DNA of 64,000 bases from Hyphomonadaceae bacterium JAD_PAG50586_4 (GTDB taxonomy: Bacteria > Pseudomonadota > Alphaproteobacteria > Caulobacterales > Aquidulcibacteraceae). A model generated the notes under the pieces. It saw only the letters and a program-made list of their open reading frames with translations. It did not search any database and had not been told where the DNA came from. Shown in pieces: positions 19,811 to 29,310 of this stretch. The translations under genes were made by a program, and so were the position numbers. The stretch spans positions 1,116,001-1,180,000 of the forward strand of contig CP096134.1 in the NCBI GenBank assembly GCA_023242925.1, given 5' to 3'. Each line of letters begins with the position of its first letter. The first letter of the stretch is position 1.

Positions 19811-22003
19811 ATGGGGGTCTCCATGCTTAGAACCAAGCGCATTTCGCGGGCCGTCACGCTCGCCATTCTGCTGTCTACAGCGGCGTTTTCGCCGTCCGCT
19901 TTCGCGCAAACGGCTACGCAAGACGCTGGGCTCGAGGACATCTATGTCGTCGCCCAACGCCGTTCGGAGAATTTGCAGGACGTGCCGGTTGCGGCGAGCA
20001 CGATTGACGATGAGCGCTTGAGCGCATTGGTCAGCGGCGGCGGCGATGTGCTGCAACTCGCCGGGCGCGTACCCGGCCTCAACGTGGAATCCTCGAACGG
20101 CCGCGTCGCGCCGCGCTTCTACATTCGCGGTCTCGGCAATACCGACTTTGATCTGGCGGCCTCGCAACCAGTGTCGGTGATCATTGACGAGGTGGTGCAA
20201 GAAAACGTCGCGCTGAAATCGTTCCCGATCTTTGACGTCGAGCAAGTTGAAGTGCTGCGCGGCCCGCAGGGCTCATTGTTCGGCCGCAACACGCCGGCGG
20301 GCATTGTGAACTTCCGCTCGGTGCGTCCGAGCGAGGACTTCGATGCGCGCTTGAACGCGAGCTATGGCAGCTTCGCCACGTCGGTGCTGGATGGCGCTGT
20401 GGGCGGCGCCATTGCGCCGGGCGTGTCGGGCCGCGTGGCGCTGTCCTATCGTCACCGCGACGACTGGGTCGACAACACATTCAACGGCAGCGAACTCGGC
20501 GGCTACGATGACTTCGCCGGCCGTGCGCAAATGTTGTTTGAGCCGACTGCCGAGTTCAGCGCGTTGCTCAATCTGCATGGGCGGACGTATGAAGGCACAT
20601 CGACGCTATTCCGCGCGAACGTGCTGAGCACGGGCTCGAACGAACTCAACAGCAATTTCGATCGCGACAGCGTGTCGTACAACGGCGGCGGCGGTAACAA
20701 CCAAGCTTATGATCAACTCGGTGGTTCGGCGACGCTGAGCTACGATTTCGGCGGCCTCACGCTCACTTCAATCACCGGCTACGAAACGCTCGACGGCAAT
20801 TCGCGTGGCGACATCGACGGTGGCGTCTCCGGCGTTGGTCCTGGCTTCATTCCGTTCGATTCAGACACGACCGACTCGATCGACGACCTGACCCAATTCA
20901 CCCAAGAGCTACGTATCGCCAGCGAAGCGGGCGCGTTCAATTGGCAGGCGGGCATCTATTACTTCGACTCTGAGCTCACCGTGAGCACGGTCGGCGCGGG
21001 CTTCCCGCCGCTGACGACGCTGGAGCACACCAACACGTCGTGGGCGGTGTTCGGCCAAGTCGGCTACGAAGTGAACGATCGCCTGACGCTCTCGGCGGGC
21101 CTGCGCTACACGGAAGACGAAAAGGATCTGGTGGGCGTGCTCACCTCGATCCCGGTCGCGCCGGTGAATGTCTCGGATGAGCATTTGAGCTGGGATCTGA
21201 GCGCCGTGTATGAGGTCAATCCTGATCTCAACGTCTATGGCCGTGTCGCCACGGGCTTCCGCGCGCCGACGATCCAGGGCCGCGACGTGGCGTTCTTCAA
21301 CCCGCCGTCTGTCGCAAGCTCGGAAACGATCCTTTCGTACGAAGCGGGCGTGAAGGCTGATTTGCTCAACAATCGTGCGCGCCTCAACGCTGCGGTCTTC
21401 TATTACACGATCGAAGATCAGCAATTCTCCGCAATCGGCGGCCTCGGCAATTTCAACCAACTCGTGAATGCTGCTGAAGGCGAGGCTTACGGCTTCGAAA
21501 TCGAAGGCGAGTGGGCGGCGACCGACAATCTCTTCTTGGCCTCGTCGTTCAGCTACAATCACACCGAGATCAACGATTCCGATCTCGTGGTTGGTCCGTG
21601 CGGCTCCGGCCAATGCACGGTGCGCGATCCGGGTGATGGTTTGGGCAATGTCTTCATCGACGGAAACCCGTTCCCACAGGCGCCGGAATTCACCTTCGAC
21701 GTCACGGCCGAATACGAGCATCCGCTGGCCAGCGGCGCGTCGCTGTTCGTCGGCGCCGATTGGACGGTGCGCGGTGCGTTCAATATCTTCCTCTATGATG
21801 CGGTCGAATACGAAACCGACACGCAATTCGAGGGCGGATTGCGCGGCGGGTATCGCAGCGCCGATGGTCGTTACGAAGTGGCGGTCTTCGGTCGCAACAT
21901 CACGGACGAAGAGAACGTGATCGGCGGCATCGACTTCAACAACAACACCGCGTTCGTGAACGAGCCGCGCGTGTTCGGCGTGTCGCTCAGCGCGCGCTAC
22001 TAA
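19811..22003 (+). CDS. TonB-dependent outer-membrane receptor
   Basis: About 730 residues. Signal peptide (ending SAFA), then EDIYVVAQRRSENLQDVPVA, a TonB-box-like start. The plug domain has RFYIRGLGNTDFDLAASQPV, EQVEVLRGPQGSLFGRNTPA and GIVNF. About 22 barrel strands follow, ending in FGVSLSARY with a terminal aromatic residue, as needed for BAM-mediated insertion. Substrate (siderophore, vitamin, carbohydrate) is not evident; no uptake genes or Fur-like box are adjacent. Starts at 19811 or at 19823; both have ribosome-like sites. No frame breaks, despite its length. Confidence 0.93.
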   Translation: MGVSMLRTKRISRAVTLAILLSTAAFSPSAFAQTATQDAGLEDIYVVAQRRSENLQDVPVAASTIDDERLSALVSGGGDVLQLAGRVPGLNVESSNGRVAPRFYIRGLGNTDFDLAASQPVSVIIDEVVQENVALKSFPIFDVEQVEVLRGPQGSLFGRNTPAGIVNFRSVRPSEDFDARLNASYGSFATSVLDGAVGGAIAPGVSGRVALSYRHRDDWVDNTFNGSELGGYDDFAGRAQMLFEPTAEFSALLNLHGRTYEGTSTLFRANVLSTGSNELNSNFDRDSVSYNGGGGNNQAYDQLGGSATLSYDFGGLTLTSITGYETLDGNSRGDIDGGVSGVGPGFIPFDSDTTDSIDDLTQFTQELRIASEAGAFNWQAGIYYFDSELTVSTVGAGFPPLTTLEHTNTSWAVFGQVGYEVNDRLTLSAGLRYTEDEKDLVGVLTSIPVAPVNVSDEHLSWDLSAVYEVNPDLNVYGRVATGFRAPTIQGRDVAFFNPPSVASSETILSYEAGVKADLLNNRARLNAAVFYYTIEDQQFSAIGGLGNFNQLVNAAEGEAYGFEIEGEWAATDNLFLASSFSYNHTEINDSDLVVGPCGSGQCTVRDPGDGLGNVFIDGNPFPQAPEFTFDVTAEYEHPLASGASLFVGADWTVRGAFNIFLYDAVEYETDTQFEGGLRGGYRSADGRYEVAVFGRNITDEENVIGGIDFNNNTAFVNEPRVFGVSLSARY

Positions 22004-22012
22004 GCATGGTAA

Positions 22013-22041
22013 GCTGCGGCGGTTCTCAGAGCCGCCGCAGC
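22013..22041. terminator. bidirectional hairpin between TonB receptor and rluD
   Basis: A perfect 10-bp stem (22013-22022 with 22032-22041, GCTGCGGCGG arm) begins 10 bases after the receptor stop and overlaps the last codons of rluD. Suited to both convergent genes; no T-run is visible. Confidence 0.6.
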
Positions 22042-23057
22042 GCTGTCAGCAACGCATCCATGTCCGGCGGCAACGCGCTTTCAAAGCGGAGTTCCTCGCC
22101 CGTGATGGGATGCACGAAGCCCAACACAGCAGCATGCAGCGCTTGGCGCGGGAAGGCGCGGGCTACTGCATCGGCTTGGGCGGCGAATGGACCCGCCGCG
22201 TTTAAGCCGCGATGCTTGCCGTAGAGCTGATCTCCAATCAAAGGCGCGCCAACATGCGCAAGGTGTGCGCGGATTTGGTGGGTGCGTCCCGTATGCAGGC
22301 GACACTCCAGGAGGGCGGCGGCAGCGTGGCCTGCGCTTTCGAAGATGTTCTGTCCAAAGCTCTCGATCGTCCAATACTGCGTCACGGCGTGTTTGCCGGC
22401 TTGGCTCTTGGGATCGCGGACGACGACGTATTTGCGGCGGTCTTCATTGGAGCGGACGAGGCGGTTCTCGATCGTGGCTACGCGGTCCTTCGGCGCGCTG
22501 CGGGTGACAGCGTAATAGACGCGGTCGAGATCGTGCTTGGCGAAGAGCTTGGCGAGGCCTTGGTGGGCGGCGTCGTGCTTGGCGACGACGACGAGCCCGG
22601 TCGTATCCTTGTCGATGCGATGCACGATGCCGGGGCGGGCCACCCCGCCAATGCCGGAGAGGCTGTCGGCGCAATGCGCCAGCAGCGCGTTCACCACCGT
22701 GCCGCGCATCGAGCCGGGCGCTGGATGCATGGCCATGCCGCTCGCCTTGTCGAGCACGATCAGATGGTCGTCTTCGAACACGATATTGAGCGGCAGCTTT
22801 TCAGGTTGGGGCGCTGCGGGTTCGGGCGGCGGCAGGATGAGTTCGTAGCGGGCGCCCGCGCGGGGCTTATCCTTCGCGTGTGTCACCGGCGCGCCATCGA
22901 CACTGAGCTTGCCCGCGCCGATCAGGCCTTGCACGCGCGAGCGCGAAAGGTCCGGCCAAAGCTTGCCCAGCCACGCATCGACGCGATCGCCCGCATCGGC
23001 GGGCGCGATGGCTTCACGAATCTCGCCTGTCTCAAAATCTTCGTCTTGGTCGGACAT
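22026..23057 (-). CDS. rluD: 23S rRNA pseudouridine synthase RluD-type
   Basis: 343 residues. N-terminal S4 RNA-binding domain (RVDAWLGKLWPDLSRSRVQG, then LIGAGKLSVDGAPV) and the RluA/RluD catalytic domain with GIVHRIDKDTTGLVVVAK, whose Asp attacks uridine. LHTGRTHQIRAHLAHVGAPL and IGDQLYG are present. Makes pseudouridines in helix 69 of 23S rRNA if it is true RluD; the S4 domain and length favour that over RluA. The start MSDQDEDFETGEI is chosen because the upstream extension to 23150 overlaps the divergent gene's promoter region. Confidence 0.93.
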   Translation of the reverse strand: MSDQDEDFETGEIREAIAPADAGDRVDAWLGKLWPDLSRSRVQGLIGAGKLSVDGAPVTHAKDKPRAGARYELILPPPEPAAPQPEKLPLNIVFEDDHLIVLDKASGMAMHPAPGSMRGTVVNALLAHCADSLSGIGGVARPGIVHRIDKDTTGLVVVAKHDAAHQGLAKLFAKHDLDRVYYAVTRSAPKDRVATIENRLVRSNEDRRKYVVVRDPKSQAGKHAVTQYWTIESFGQNIFESAGHAAAALLECRLHTGRTHQIRAHLAHVGAPLIGDQLYGKHRGLNAAGPFAAQADAVARAFPRQALHAAVLGFVHPITGEELRFESALPPDMDALLTALRRL

Positions 23058-23130
23058 TTGGCCCCTCAATAGCGACTTGCGCGGGTAGGGCCAGCCCCCA
23101 TAGTGCGCGTGGGAGGACGCTGGAACGCCG

Positions 23131-24167
23131 ATGAAGCGGGCGCTGATCATATTGGCCGTGCTGGTCGTCGCGGGCGCGCTCTATGTGGCCGCGTTTCTGG
23201 CTGTGAACCATCAGGTCTCGGCTGAAGCCTCCGACATTCGCCGCACGCCGGGCGAGGATTTGGACAACGCCGACGACACGCTCGACATCCTGATCTGGAA
23301 CGTGGGCTATGGCGGCTTGGGCGCTGATAGCGATTTCGTGTCGGATGGCGGCGAGCATTTGTTTCCGCCGTCGCGCCAAGCGGTGCGCGCGAACGTGGCG
23401 GGGATTGAATCGTTTCTACTGAGCCAGGCGGACGCTGACGTCGTCATCATGCAAGAGACGGCGCGCGCGGGACCGGTGAATTATTGGATCGATGTGCGCG
23501 CGCGCGCCGAGCATGCGCTGCGCGATCGTGACAACACGTTCTTCTCGGATTTCAAAACGCGGCTGTTGCCGTGGCCGCTGCACCTGGAGCATGGGCAGGC
23601 GCTCTACGCGCGCGCGGCGGTGCAGGGTGGGGATGTCGTTGCGCTCCCGGCGGAGGATGGCGGTTTTATGGGTGTGCGCCGGCGCTATGCGTCGCCGCTG
23701 ATCCGGTTAGCTGGCGATGAGCATTGGACCATCGCCAGCGTGCACCTCGCGGCCTTCGATGAAGATGCCGCGGTGCGCACGCGTCAGCTGCGTGAGCTGA
23801 TGGCGTGGGCGGTGGGAGAGTATGAGAGCGGGCGGCGCGTGGTGATTGGCGGCGATTGGAATTTCCAGTTGGCGGAGACGGATTTTCCGCACACCACCGA
23901 TCAGCGCTTTCTCTTCTGGCTCTTCCCCTTTCCGCAAGACGCACTGCCCGAGGGCTGGCGCATCGCGGCGGATGCATCGATCCCGAGCGTGCGGACCAAT
24001 CATAAGCCGTACGTGGCGGGGAGAATTACGTGACGACGATTGACGGTTTCGTCGTTTCGCCAAATGTCGCGGTCGAAAGCGTGCGTGGCTTTGACCTCGG
24101 CTTTGAACACACAGATCACCAGCCGGTGCGCTTGCGCGTGCGGGCGATTGAAGGGACGGCGGAATGA
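23131..24167 (+). CDS. endonuclease/exonuclease/phosphatase-fold protein, split by a -1 frameshift
   Basis: One N-terminal membrane helix (ALIILAVLVVAGALYVAAFL), then an EEP fold: LDILIWNVGYGG, VVIMQET (catalytic Glu), a VHLAAFDEDAAVRTRQL strand, GGDWNFQL and, after the break, FEHTDHQPVRLRV (catalytic Asp-His). The straight frame stops at 24033; adding one G in the GGGG at 24018-24021 gives VAGENYVTTIDGFVVS and the needed DH motif. 1037 = 3x346-1. Substrate unknown (phosphodiester, lipid or inositol phosphate). The repaired stop overlaps the next ATG as ATGA, indicating translational coupling to the PhoD-like gene. Confidence 0.85.
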
Positions 24168-26022
24168 GCAAGCGTGGATGGACACGGCGCGGCGCGTTGG
24201 CGGCTGTAGCGACGGCGAGTGCAACGGCTGCATGCGGGCGCCGAATGTCGAGACGCCCGCTTATGAGGGCGAAGTCGCCTTCAATCACGGTGTCGCCTCG
24301 GGCGATCCCAAGAGCGATCGCGTCGTGATCTGGACGCGGGTGACGCCATCCAATGCGGGCGCGGTGCCGGTGCGCTGGATTGTGGCGCGCAATCGCGAAC
24401 TGACGGACGTCGTGAAGACGGGCGTGGTCGAGACAAGCGAAGCGCGCGACTACACGGTGAAAGCGGATGTGACAGGTCTTCGCGCCGGCGCGCCCTATTT
24501 CTACGGTTTCCGCGCGGGCGCTGCATCGAGCGCCGTGGGGCGCATGAAGACGCTGCCGCGCGGGAGTTTGGCGCAGCTGAAGCTCGCGGTGCTGTCGTGC
24601 GCGTCGTTCTCTCACGGCTTCTTTAACGCCTATGGCGCGCTAGCCGCGCGCGATGACGTCGATGTCGTCGTTCATCTGGGTGATTACATCTACGAATACG
24701 GCCTCTCCGGCTATGGCGGCGACATCGCGATCCAGCTTGGTCGCGTGCCGTCGCCGGAAGTGGAACTGACGCGGATCGAGGATTATCGCGCCCGCCACGC
24801 GCAATATAAGACAGAAGCCGAATTGCAGGCCGCGCACGCGATGGCGCCGTGGATTGTCGTGTGGGACGACCACGAGACGGCGAACGATGCGTTCTCGACC
24901 GGCGCGCAAAACCATCAGCCGAACGAAGGCGAATGGGCTAATCGCAAGCGCGCGGCGTTGCAGGCCTATTACGAATGGATGCCGATCCGCGATCCGGAGC
25001 CGGGTCGTGCGTTCGAGGCGATCAATCGCTCGTTCCAATTTGGCGATCTGGCGACGTTGGTGATGGTCGAAACGCGCTTGCTCGCGCGCACGCAGCAATT
25101 CGACTACGCGACGCAAATGCCGATCGAGATGCAGCGCTGGAATTTCACCAATCCAGCCGCGCCGGTTGCATTGCGCGAGCATGAAGCGGACGTGCCGGCG
25201 ATGCAGCGCCTGCCTGCCATCTACGAAACGGTCGGCGATGAATTGCGCCCGGTGCTGGATTGGCGACGCGCGCAGGGTTTGGTGTCTGCCGTGCCGAACT
25301 TGCCGAACGGGTTCTTCATCGCGCCCGATTTGGAGACGCTGAACACGGCGCTTTCGGCGCCCGATCGCGCGCTCTTAGGCGAAACGCAGGAGCAATGGCT
25401 GTCGAGTGAGCTGGCGGGGTCGGCGCAAACCGGCGCGACGTGGCAGGTGCTCGGCAATCAGGTGCTCGTCGCGCCGCTGATTGCGCCTGATCTCTCCGCG
25501 ACGCCGCCGGCTTTGGCGGCGGCGCTGGAACGCTTAAGCCCCGGCGTCACGCAATTGCTGAGGCTCACGCGTTTCCCGCTGCCGCTGAATGTGGATGCGT
25601 GGGATGGTTATCCGGCGGTGCGTGCGCGGCTGCTGCAATCGATCCGCGCCGCCAGCGGCAATGCGCTCATCCTCACCGGCGACACGCATATCGCCTGGGC
25701 GAACGAAGTGGCGGACGAGCAGGGCCGTGTTGCTGTGGAGTTTGGTACTACGTCGGTGACGTCGCCGAGCGAAGCGGCGTATTTCTCACCGTTCGGCGTG
25801 GATTTCGCGGCCGGCGTGCGCGCGCGCAATCCGCACATCAAATACACCGATCCCGAGCATCACGGCTTCCTGCTGCTGACGCTGTCGAAAGAGCAAGCGC
25901 TGGCCGAGTTCTTCGCCGTATCGACGATCCTGTCGAAGACCTTTGAGACGACGCGCGTGGCGGCCTTTAGCGTCGCGCCCGAAGCCGGCCCGGCCGTGGG
26001 CGCCATTACGGCGGCGACCTAA
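24164..26022 (+). CDS. PhoD-like alkaline phosphatase/phosphodiesterase, split by a -1 frameshift near its start
   Basis: About 619 residues. It starts MSKRGWTRRGALAAVATASA, a twin-arginine-type signal with a following Cys (ATAAC) that may be lipidated. The frame then shifts: one G missing from GGG at 24236-24238 joins ACG to APNVETPAYEGEV. After that, FNHGVASGDPKSDRVVIWTR is the PhoD N-domain, then LGDYIYEYG, WDDHETANDAF, LTGDTHIAW and VEFGTTSVTSPSEA hold metal and active-site residues. PhoD enzymes hydrolyse phosphomono- and diesters in the periplasm with Ca/Fe. The long in-frame extension back to 24040 is not the true start, since it overlaps the EEP gene. 1859 = 3x620-1. Confidence 0.9.
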
Positions 26023-26201
26023 GCCGCTTTGCGCTTCGCTTCGTCGCGCTTCGGCTGCTCGACGCGATCGACTTGGATCGCGCGCATCAGCATGGCGTGC
26101 ACGAAGAGGCTGGACGCATTCGTGTCGCGTCCGGAATGTTGCGCGTAGGAGCGCAACGCTTCGGCGAGGGCGAGGAATTGATCTGCGTTCATGGCGCGCA
26201 T
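26019..26201 (-). CDS. small conserved-looking protein, function unknown
   Basis: 60 residues (or 57 from the second ATG): MRAMNADQFLALAEALRSYA, then NASSLFVHAMLMRAIQVDRV and a basic Lys/Arg-rich tail. Amphipathic helical composition, no motif recognised. It overlaps the PhoD-like gene by four bases in convergent orientation, a spacing common here between real genes. No clear ribosome site. Confidence 0.5.
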   Translation of the reverse strand: MRAMNADQFLALAEALRSYAQHSGRDTNASSLFVHAMLMRAIQVDRVEQPKRDEAKRKAA

Positions 26202-26255
26202 GGTTCGCGGATTCTGGCGACGGCATCGTGACTCGTCTGAGTCACAAATGTGACC

Positions 26256-27358
26256 TTACGTTTTTTCACCTCCGAGGCGGTTCACATTGGCGCGTCGTGC
26301 GGGGCCGAATGCCGCCAATTCGTCGGTTTCCTTACCATTCAGCCAATCTTCGGCGATGGCGCCAAACATCGGCGCGAATTTGAAGCCGTGACCGGAGCAG
26401 GCTGAGAACAGCAAAATGCGATCGTTGATGCGGCTCGGCGTGATGAGGAAATGTTCGTCGGGCGTGACCGTGTAGAGGCAACGCGCCATGCGCACAGGTT
26501 CGGATTTGTGCGTTGGCAGCAGCACACGCGCATGTTCGCTGAGCAGTGCTGCATCCTGGGCATCCGGTTCGCGCACGTCGTCAGGATCGGTTGCGCCGCC
26601 GATGGCGTGCAGGCCAAGCTTATAAAGCCCCGCGGCGCGGGCATGCCGTACACGCCTTCGTCGTTATCGGCGCAGATCACCGGCGCCATGCGCGGGTTCG
26701 GCGATTCAAACCAGCCGACAACGCGCCGCTTCACAGCGAGCTTGCCCGCGAATTCCGGCAACAATTTCCGCGCCCAACCGCCAGCCGCGACGATCACGAC
26801 ATCGAACGCGCGCGCTTCGTCATTGATTTTCAGCACAAGGCCGTCGATCGGCGCTTCGATGCGCGCGCTGTGATGCAATTTCGCGCCCCAGCGCGGCGCC
26901 TGCTTTAGGAGAAACGCACGCACCGCGTCGGCGGCGATCACGCCCGCATCCGCTTGGCGAAACACGTCCCATTCGTAGGGCATGGCGATGTAGCCGCGCG
27001 TCATCGCGTGGACGGCGTCGCCGCGCATGATGGCGGCGGGTGTGTGGCTGAGGCGCTGGCTGGCCGCTACAAAAGGTGAGCCGCGCGGGCCGGCCATCAA
27101 GCCGCCGGTCCATTCGATGAAGGGCCGCCCCGCCAAGCCCTCCCAGGTGCGCCAAATCTCGTGGGCGCGTCGGGCGAGCTTCACGTAGATTTCGCCTTCG
27201 CCGGGCGTCAGCCGCATGATGCGCGTGTCGCCGTGCGAGGAGCCGTTCGCGTGCATCGGCTCGAATTGGTCGAAGCCCGATACGTCATGGCCGGCGAGCG
27301 CCAAGCGCGCGCAGACGCTCAAACCAGCAATGCCAAGCCCGACCACGGCGATGCGCAT
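26256..27358 (-). CDS. FAD-dependent amine oxidase (SolA/sarcosine oxidase-like), split by a -1 frameshift
   Basis: About 367 residues of the DAO superfamily. MRIAVVGLGIAGLSVCARLA is the FAD dinucleotide-binding loop; SSHGDTRIMRLTPGEG and the later FSACSGHGFKFAPMFGAIAE match monomeric sarcosine/N-methyltryptophan oxidases, where a Cys in SGHGFK-type loops is near the flavin (here C-S-G-H). The frame breaks in CCCC at 26628-26631; adding one base yields APRGLYKLGLHAIGGATD. 1103 = 3x368-1. Substrate inferred only as a secondary or N-methyl amino acid. Start at the conserved MRIAVVG. Confidence 0.88.
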
Positions 27359-27486
27359 GTTTCCCTCTACGCAGGTTTGGCACGCAGCCGCAATATCGAT
27401 CACGTCCGGGTGAAGCCTTGTACTTCTGGTTGCCGCCGATCCGCGCGCGGGCTTAGCGTTTTGGCAGGGCAATGAGGGAGGGGCGT

Positions 27487-28216
27487 ATGTTTCGCGGCAT
27501 ATTGGTTGGCGCGGCCTTGGCGCTGATGAGCGTGGGGCCTGCGTTCGCACAAGAAGAGGAGATCGTTGTCACGGCGACACGCTATCGCGAGGCGTATGAG
27601 AATTTCAGCGTGCCGCATGTTTCGCTGGTGCGCCGTGCGGACTTCGCCGTGCAACAGATCACAATCGGCTCGGACACGCGCGAGGCGGCGCAACGCGGCG
27701 CGGAACTGCGCCAGGCGTTGCAAAGCCTCACCCGCTACGCCGATCGCAACGCGCGTATCTCGGTGGCGTTGATCGAGGAGGATTCCGACGAGATCCGGGC
27801 AAGCGCGCGTGGTTGCGTTCGATGTCGAGAAAGCGATGGAGTCTCTGCGCCCGGGGCATCGGCCGGACACCTCGTACGTGACTGTCACCGTGCGCACCCG
27901 GGTGGCGGCAGGCGATGATCGCGACGCCGTGCGCGAGCGCTTTACGCAATTTGTTTCAAATATTCCGAGGCCCGGGCGAGTCGAGGTGTCGTTCGGCGAG
28001 ATGCAGCTCACGCTGAATGATCCGCAGCAATATCGGCCGTCTTTAATTGCATCGATCGCCGCCGACGCCGCGCAAATCTCTAACGCGCTGGGTGCGGGCT
28101 ACGGGGCGCGGCTCGAAGGCCTGGAAAATCCTATCGCATGGCGTCGCGCCGGCGATTTGGATCTGCGCATGTTCATTCCCTATCGCATGGTGATCTTGCC
28201 GCGCGAGGCGAGTTAG
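27487..28216 (+). CDS. secreted protein of unknown function (SIMPL-like), frameshifted
   Basis: About 243 residues with a signal peptide (MFRGILVGAALALMSVGPAFA). The mature part starts EEEIVVTATRYREAYENFSV; a beta-alpha repeat pattern and SYVTVTVRTRVAAGDDRDAV resemble SIMPL/DUF541 domains, but the match is only by eye. The two halves are joined by a one-base insertion near 27808 in a GC repeat (730 = 3x243+1): ...EIRASA then VVAFDVEKAMESL. The opening EEIVVTATRY mimics a TonB receptor start, but there is no plug. Good ribosome site (GGGAGGGG). Confidence 0.65.
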
Positions 28217-28256
28217 AGCGCTATGGCGTGGTTCACGCCGCTCACGCGGCGGAGAG

Positions 28257-28448
28257 CTGACGCTTGACCAAGCACGAACGCGTCACGCGCTGAACTGGCT
28301 TGCGTCCAAGGGCGCTGAGTGTGGCGTTGGCAAGGTGTTCGTCGAACCGCACATCGCCGAGCGGATGGGTGTTGACGGTCGGGTCATCCGCTTTCAGGGC
28401 TGCCGCGCGGCGCGGCACGACGACCATATCCACGTGCAATTGCGCTAA
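28257..28448 (+). pseudogene. fragment of a murein endopeptidase-like protein
   Basis: An open frame without a start codon translates to LTLDQARTRHALNWLASKGA, ECGVGKVFVEPHIAERMG and finally FQGCRAARHDDHIHVQLR-stop. HDDHIHV is the metal-binding signature of LAS metallopeptidases such as penicillin-insensitive murein endopeptidase (MepA: H-x-x-H-x-H). Only about 64 C-terminal residues remain; upstream is the end of another gene, so no N-terminus exists here. A decayed remnant is the simplest reading. Confidence 0.55.
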
Positions 28449-28459
28449 GGCCCAAACAG

Positions 28460-28487
28460 AAAGGGCGCGACTTGCGTCGCGCCCTTT
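28460..28487 (-). terminator. intrinsic terminator downstream of folE
   Basis: Perfect 12-bp stem AAAGGGCGCGAC (28460-28471) with 28476-28487 and a 4-base loop. On the minus strand it ends in CCCTTTCTGTTT, fitting folE termination. Confidence 0.8.
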
Positions 28488-28509
28488 GAAAAATTCCTGT
28501 TGGGTGGCC

Positions 28510-29124
28510 TCAGCCATATCCCGCCAGCTTCAGGAAGCGGTTGCGGAGCTCGACGTTATCTTTGAACTCGCCGGTGAATTGGGTGGTGACGGTGGTGACG
28601 TCCTTGTGGTGGACGCCGCGCGTGCTCATGCACTGATGCTCAGCGTCGATCAACACGGCCACGCCGCGCGGCTTCAACGTCTCGCTGATCGCCTCGGCGA
28701 TTTGGATGGTCATCGTCTCTTGCGTCTGCAGGCGCTTGGCGAAAATCTCGACCACGCGCGCGATCTTGGAAATGCCGACCACGGCGTCGGACGGCAGATA
28801 GGCGACGTAGGCCTTGCCGAGGAAGGGGGCGATGTGGTGCTCGCAATGGCTCTCCACGTCGATCTTCTTCAGCATGACGATGTCGTCATAGCCGCCGACG
28901 TCTTCGAAGACGCGGTTGAGTTCGACGGTCGGGTCTTGGTCGTAGCCGCCGAACCATTCGCGATAGGCTTCGATGACGCGCTTGGGGGTGTCCTTCAGGC
29001 CCTCACGGTCTGGGTCGTCGCCGGCCCAGGCGATCAGGGTGCGCACCGCTTCCATCGCTACTTCGCGCGATGGACGCTTTTGCGCAGCCTCAGCGGGCGT
29101 ACGCCATTTCAAGATTTCACTCAT
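28510..29124 (-). CDS. folE: GTP cyclohydrolase I
   Basis: 204 residues, normal length. Converts GTP to 7,8-dihydroneopterin triphosphate, the first step of folate synthesis. The active-site signature [20 protein letters not shown] supplies Cys and His zinc ligands, and [11 protein letters not shown] supplies the second Cys and His. [14 protein letters not shown] is conserved. Homodecameric in the family. The gene pairs functionally with the distant folP at 3.7 kb. The start [10 protein letters not shown] follows AGGAGG-type sequence read on the minus strand (CTCCT at 29127). Confidence 0.97.
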   Translation of the reverse strand: MSEILKWRTPAEAAQKRPSREVAMEAVRTLIAWAGDDPDREGLKDTPKRVIEAYREWFGGYDQDPTVELNRVFEDVGGYDDIVMLKKIDVESHCEHHIAPFLGKAYVAYLPSDAVVGISKIARVVEIFAKRLQTQETMTIQIAEAISETLKPRGVAVLIDAEHQCMSTRGVHHKDVTTVTTQFTGEFKDNVELRNRFLKLAGYG

Positions 29125-29310
29125 GAGGAGGTCTAAAGTCCTTAGTCTGAGGGACGGAGGTCGAGCCGGGAGGGTTCTGCTGGGCTTGTACGCACCAGAC
29201 GGACACCCGGACTTAACGCCCGCCCGAAATTCACCTCAGGCGACGGAGCCCTGAAACTTGGCCCCGATGGGATATGGAGTGTAGCACGCCCCGCCGCTAG
29301 AACCCAAATC

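Noticed and set aside
24040..24163. N-terminal extension of the PhoD-like gene
   Set aside because: It overlaps the repaired EEP gene out of frame; the twin-arginine signal at 24164 is the true start.
27487..27620. TonB receptor start suggested by EEIVVTATRY
   Set aside because: No plug or barrel follows; the rest of the protein is a small alpha/beta repeat.
28242..28517. 91-residue minus-strand ORF opposite the endopeptidase fragment
   Set aside because: Its first codons are simply the folE terminator stem read as protein, and the other strand has the recognisable HDDHIHV motif.
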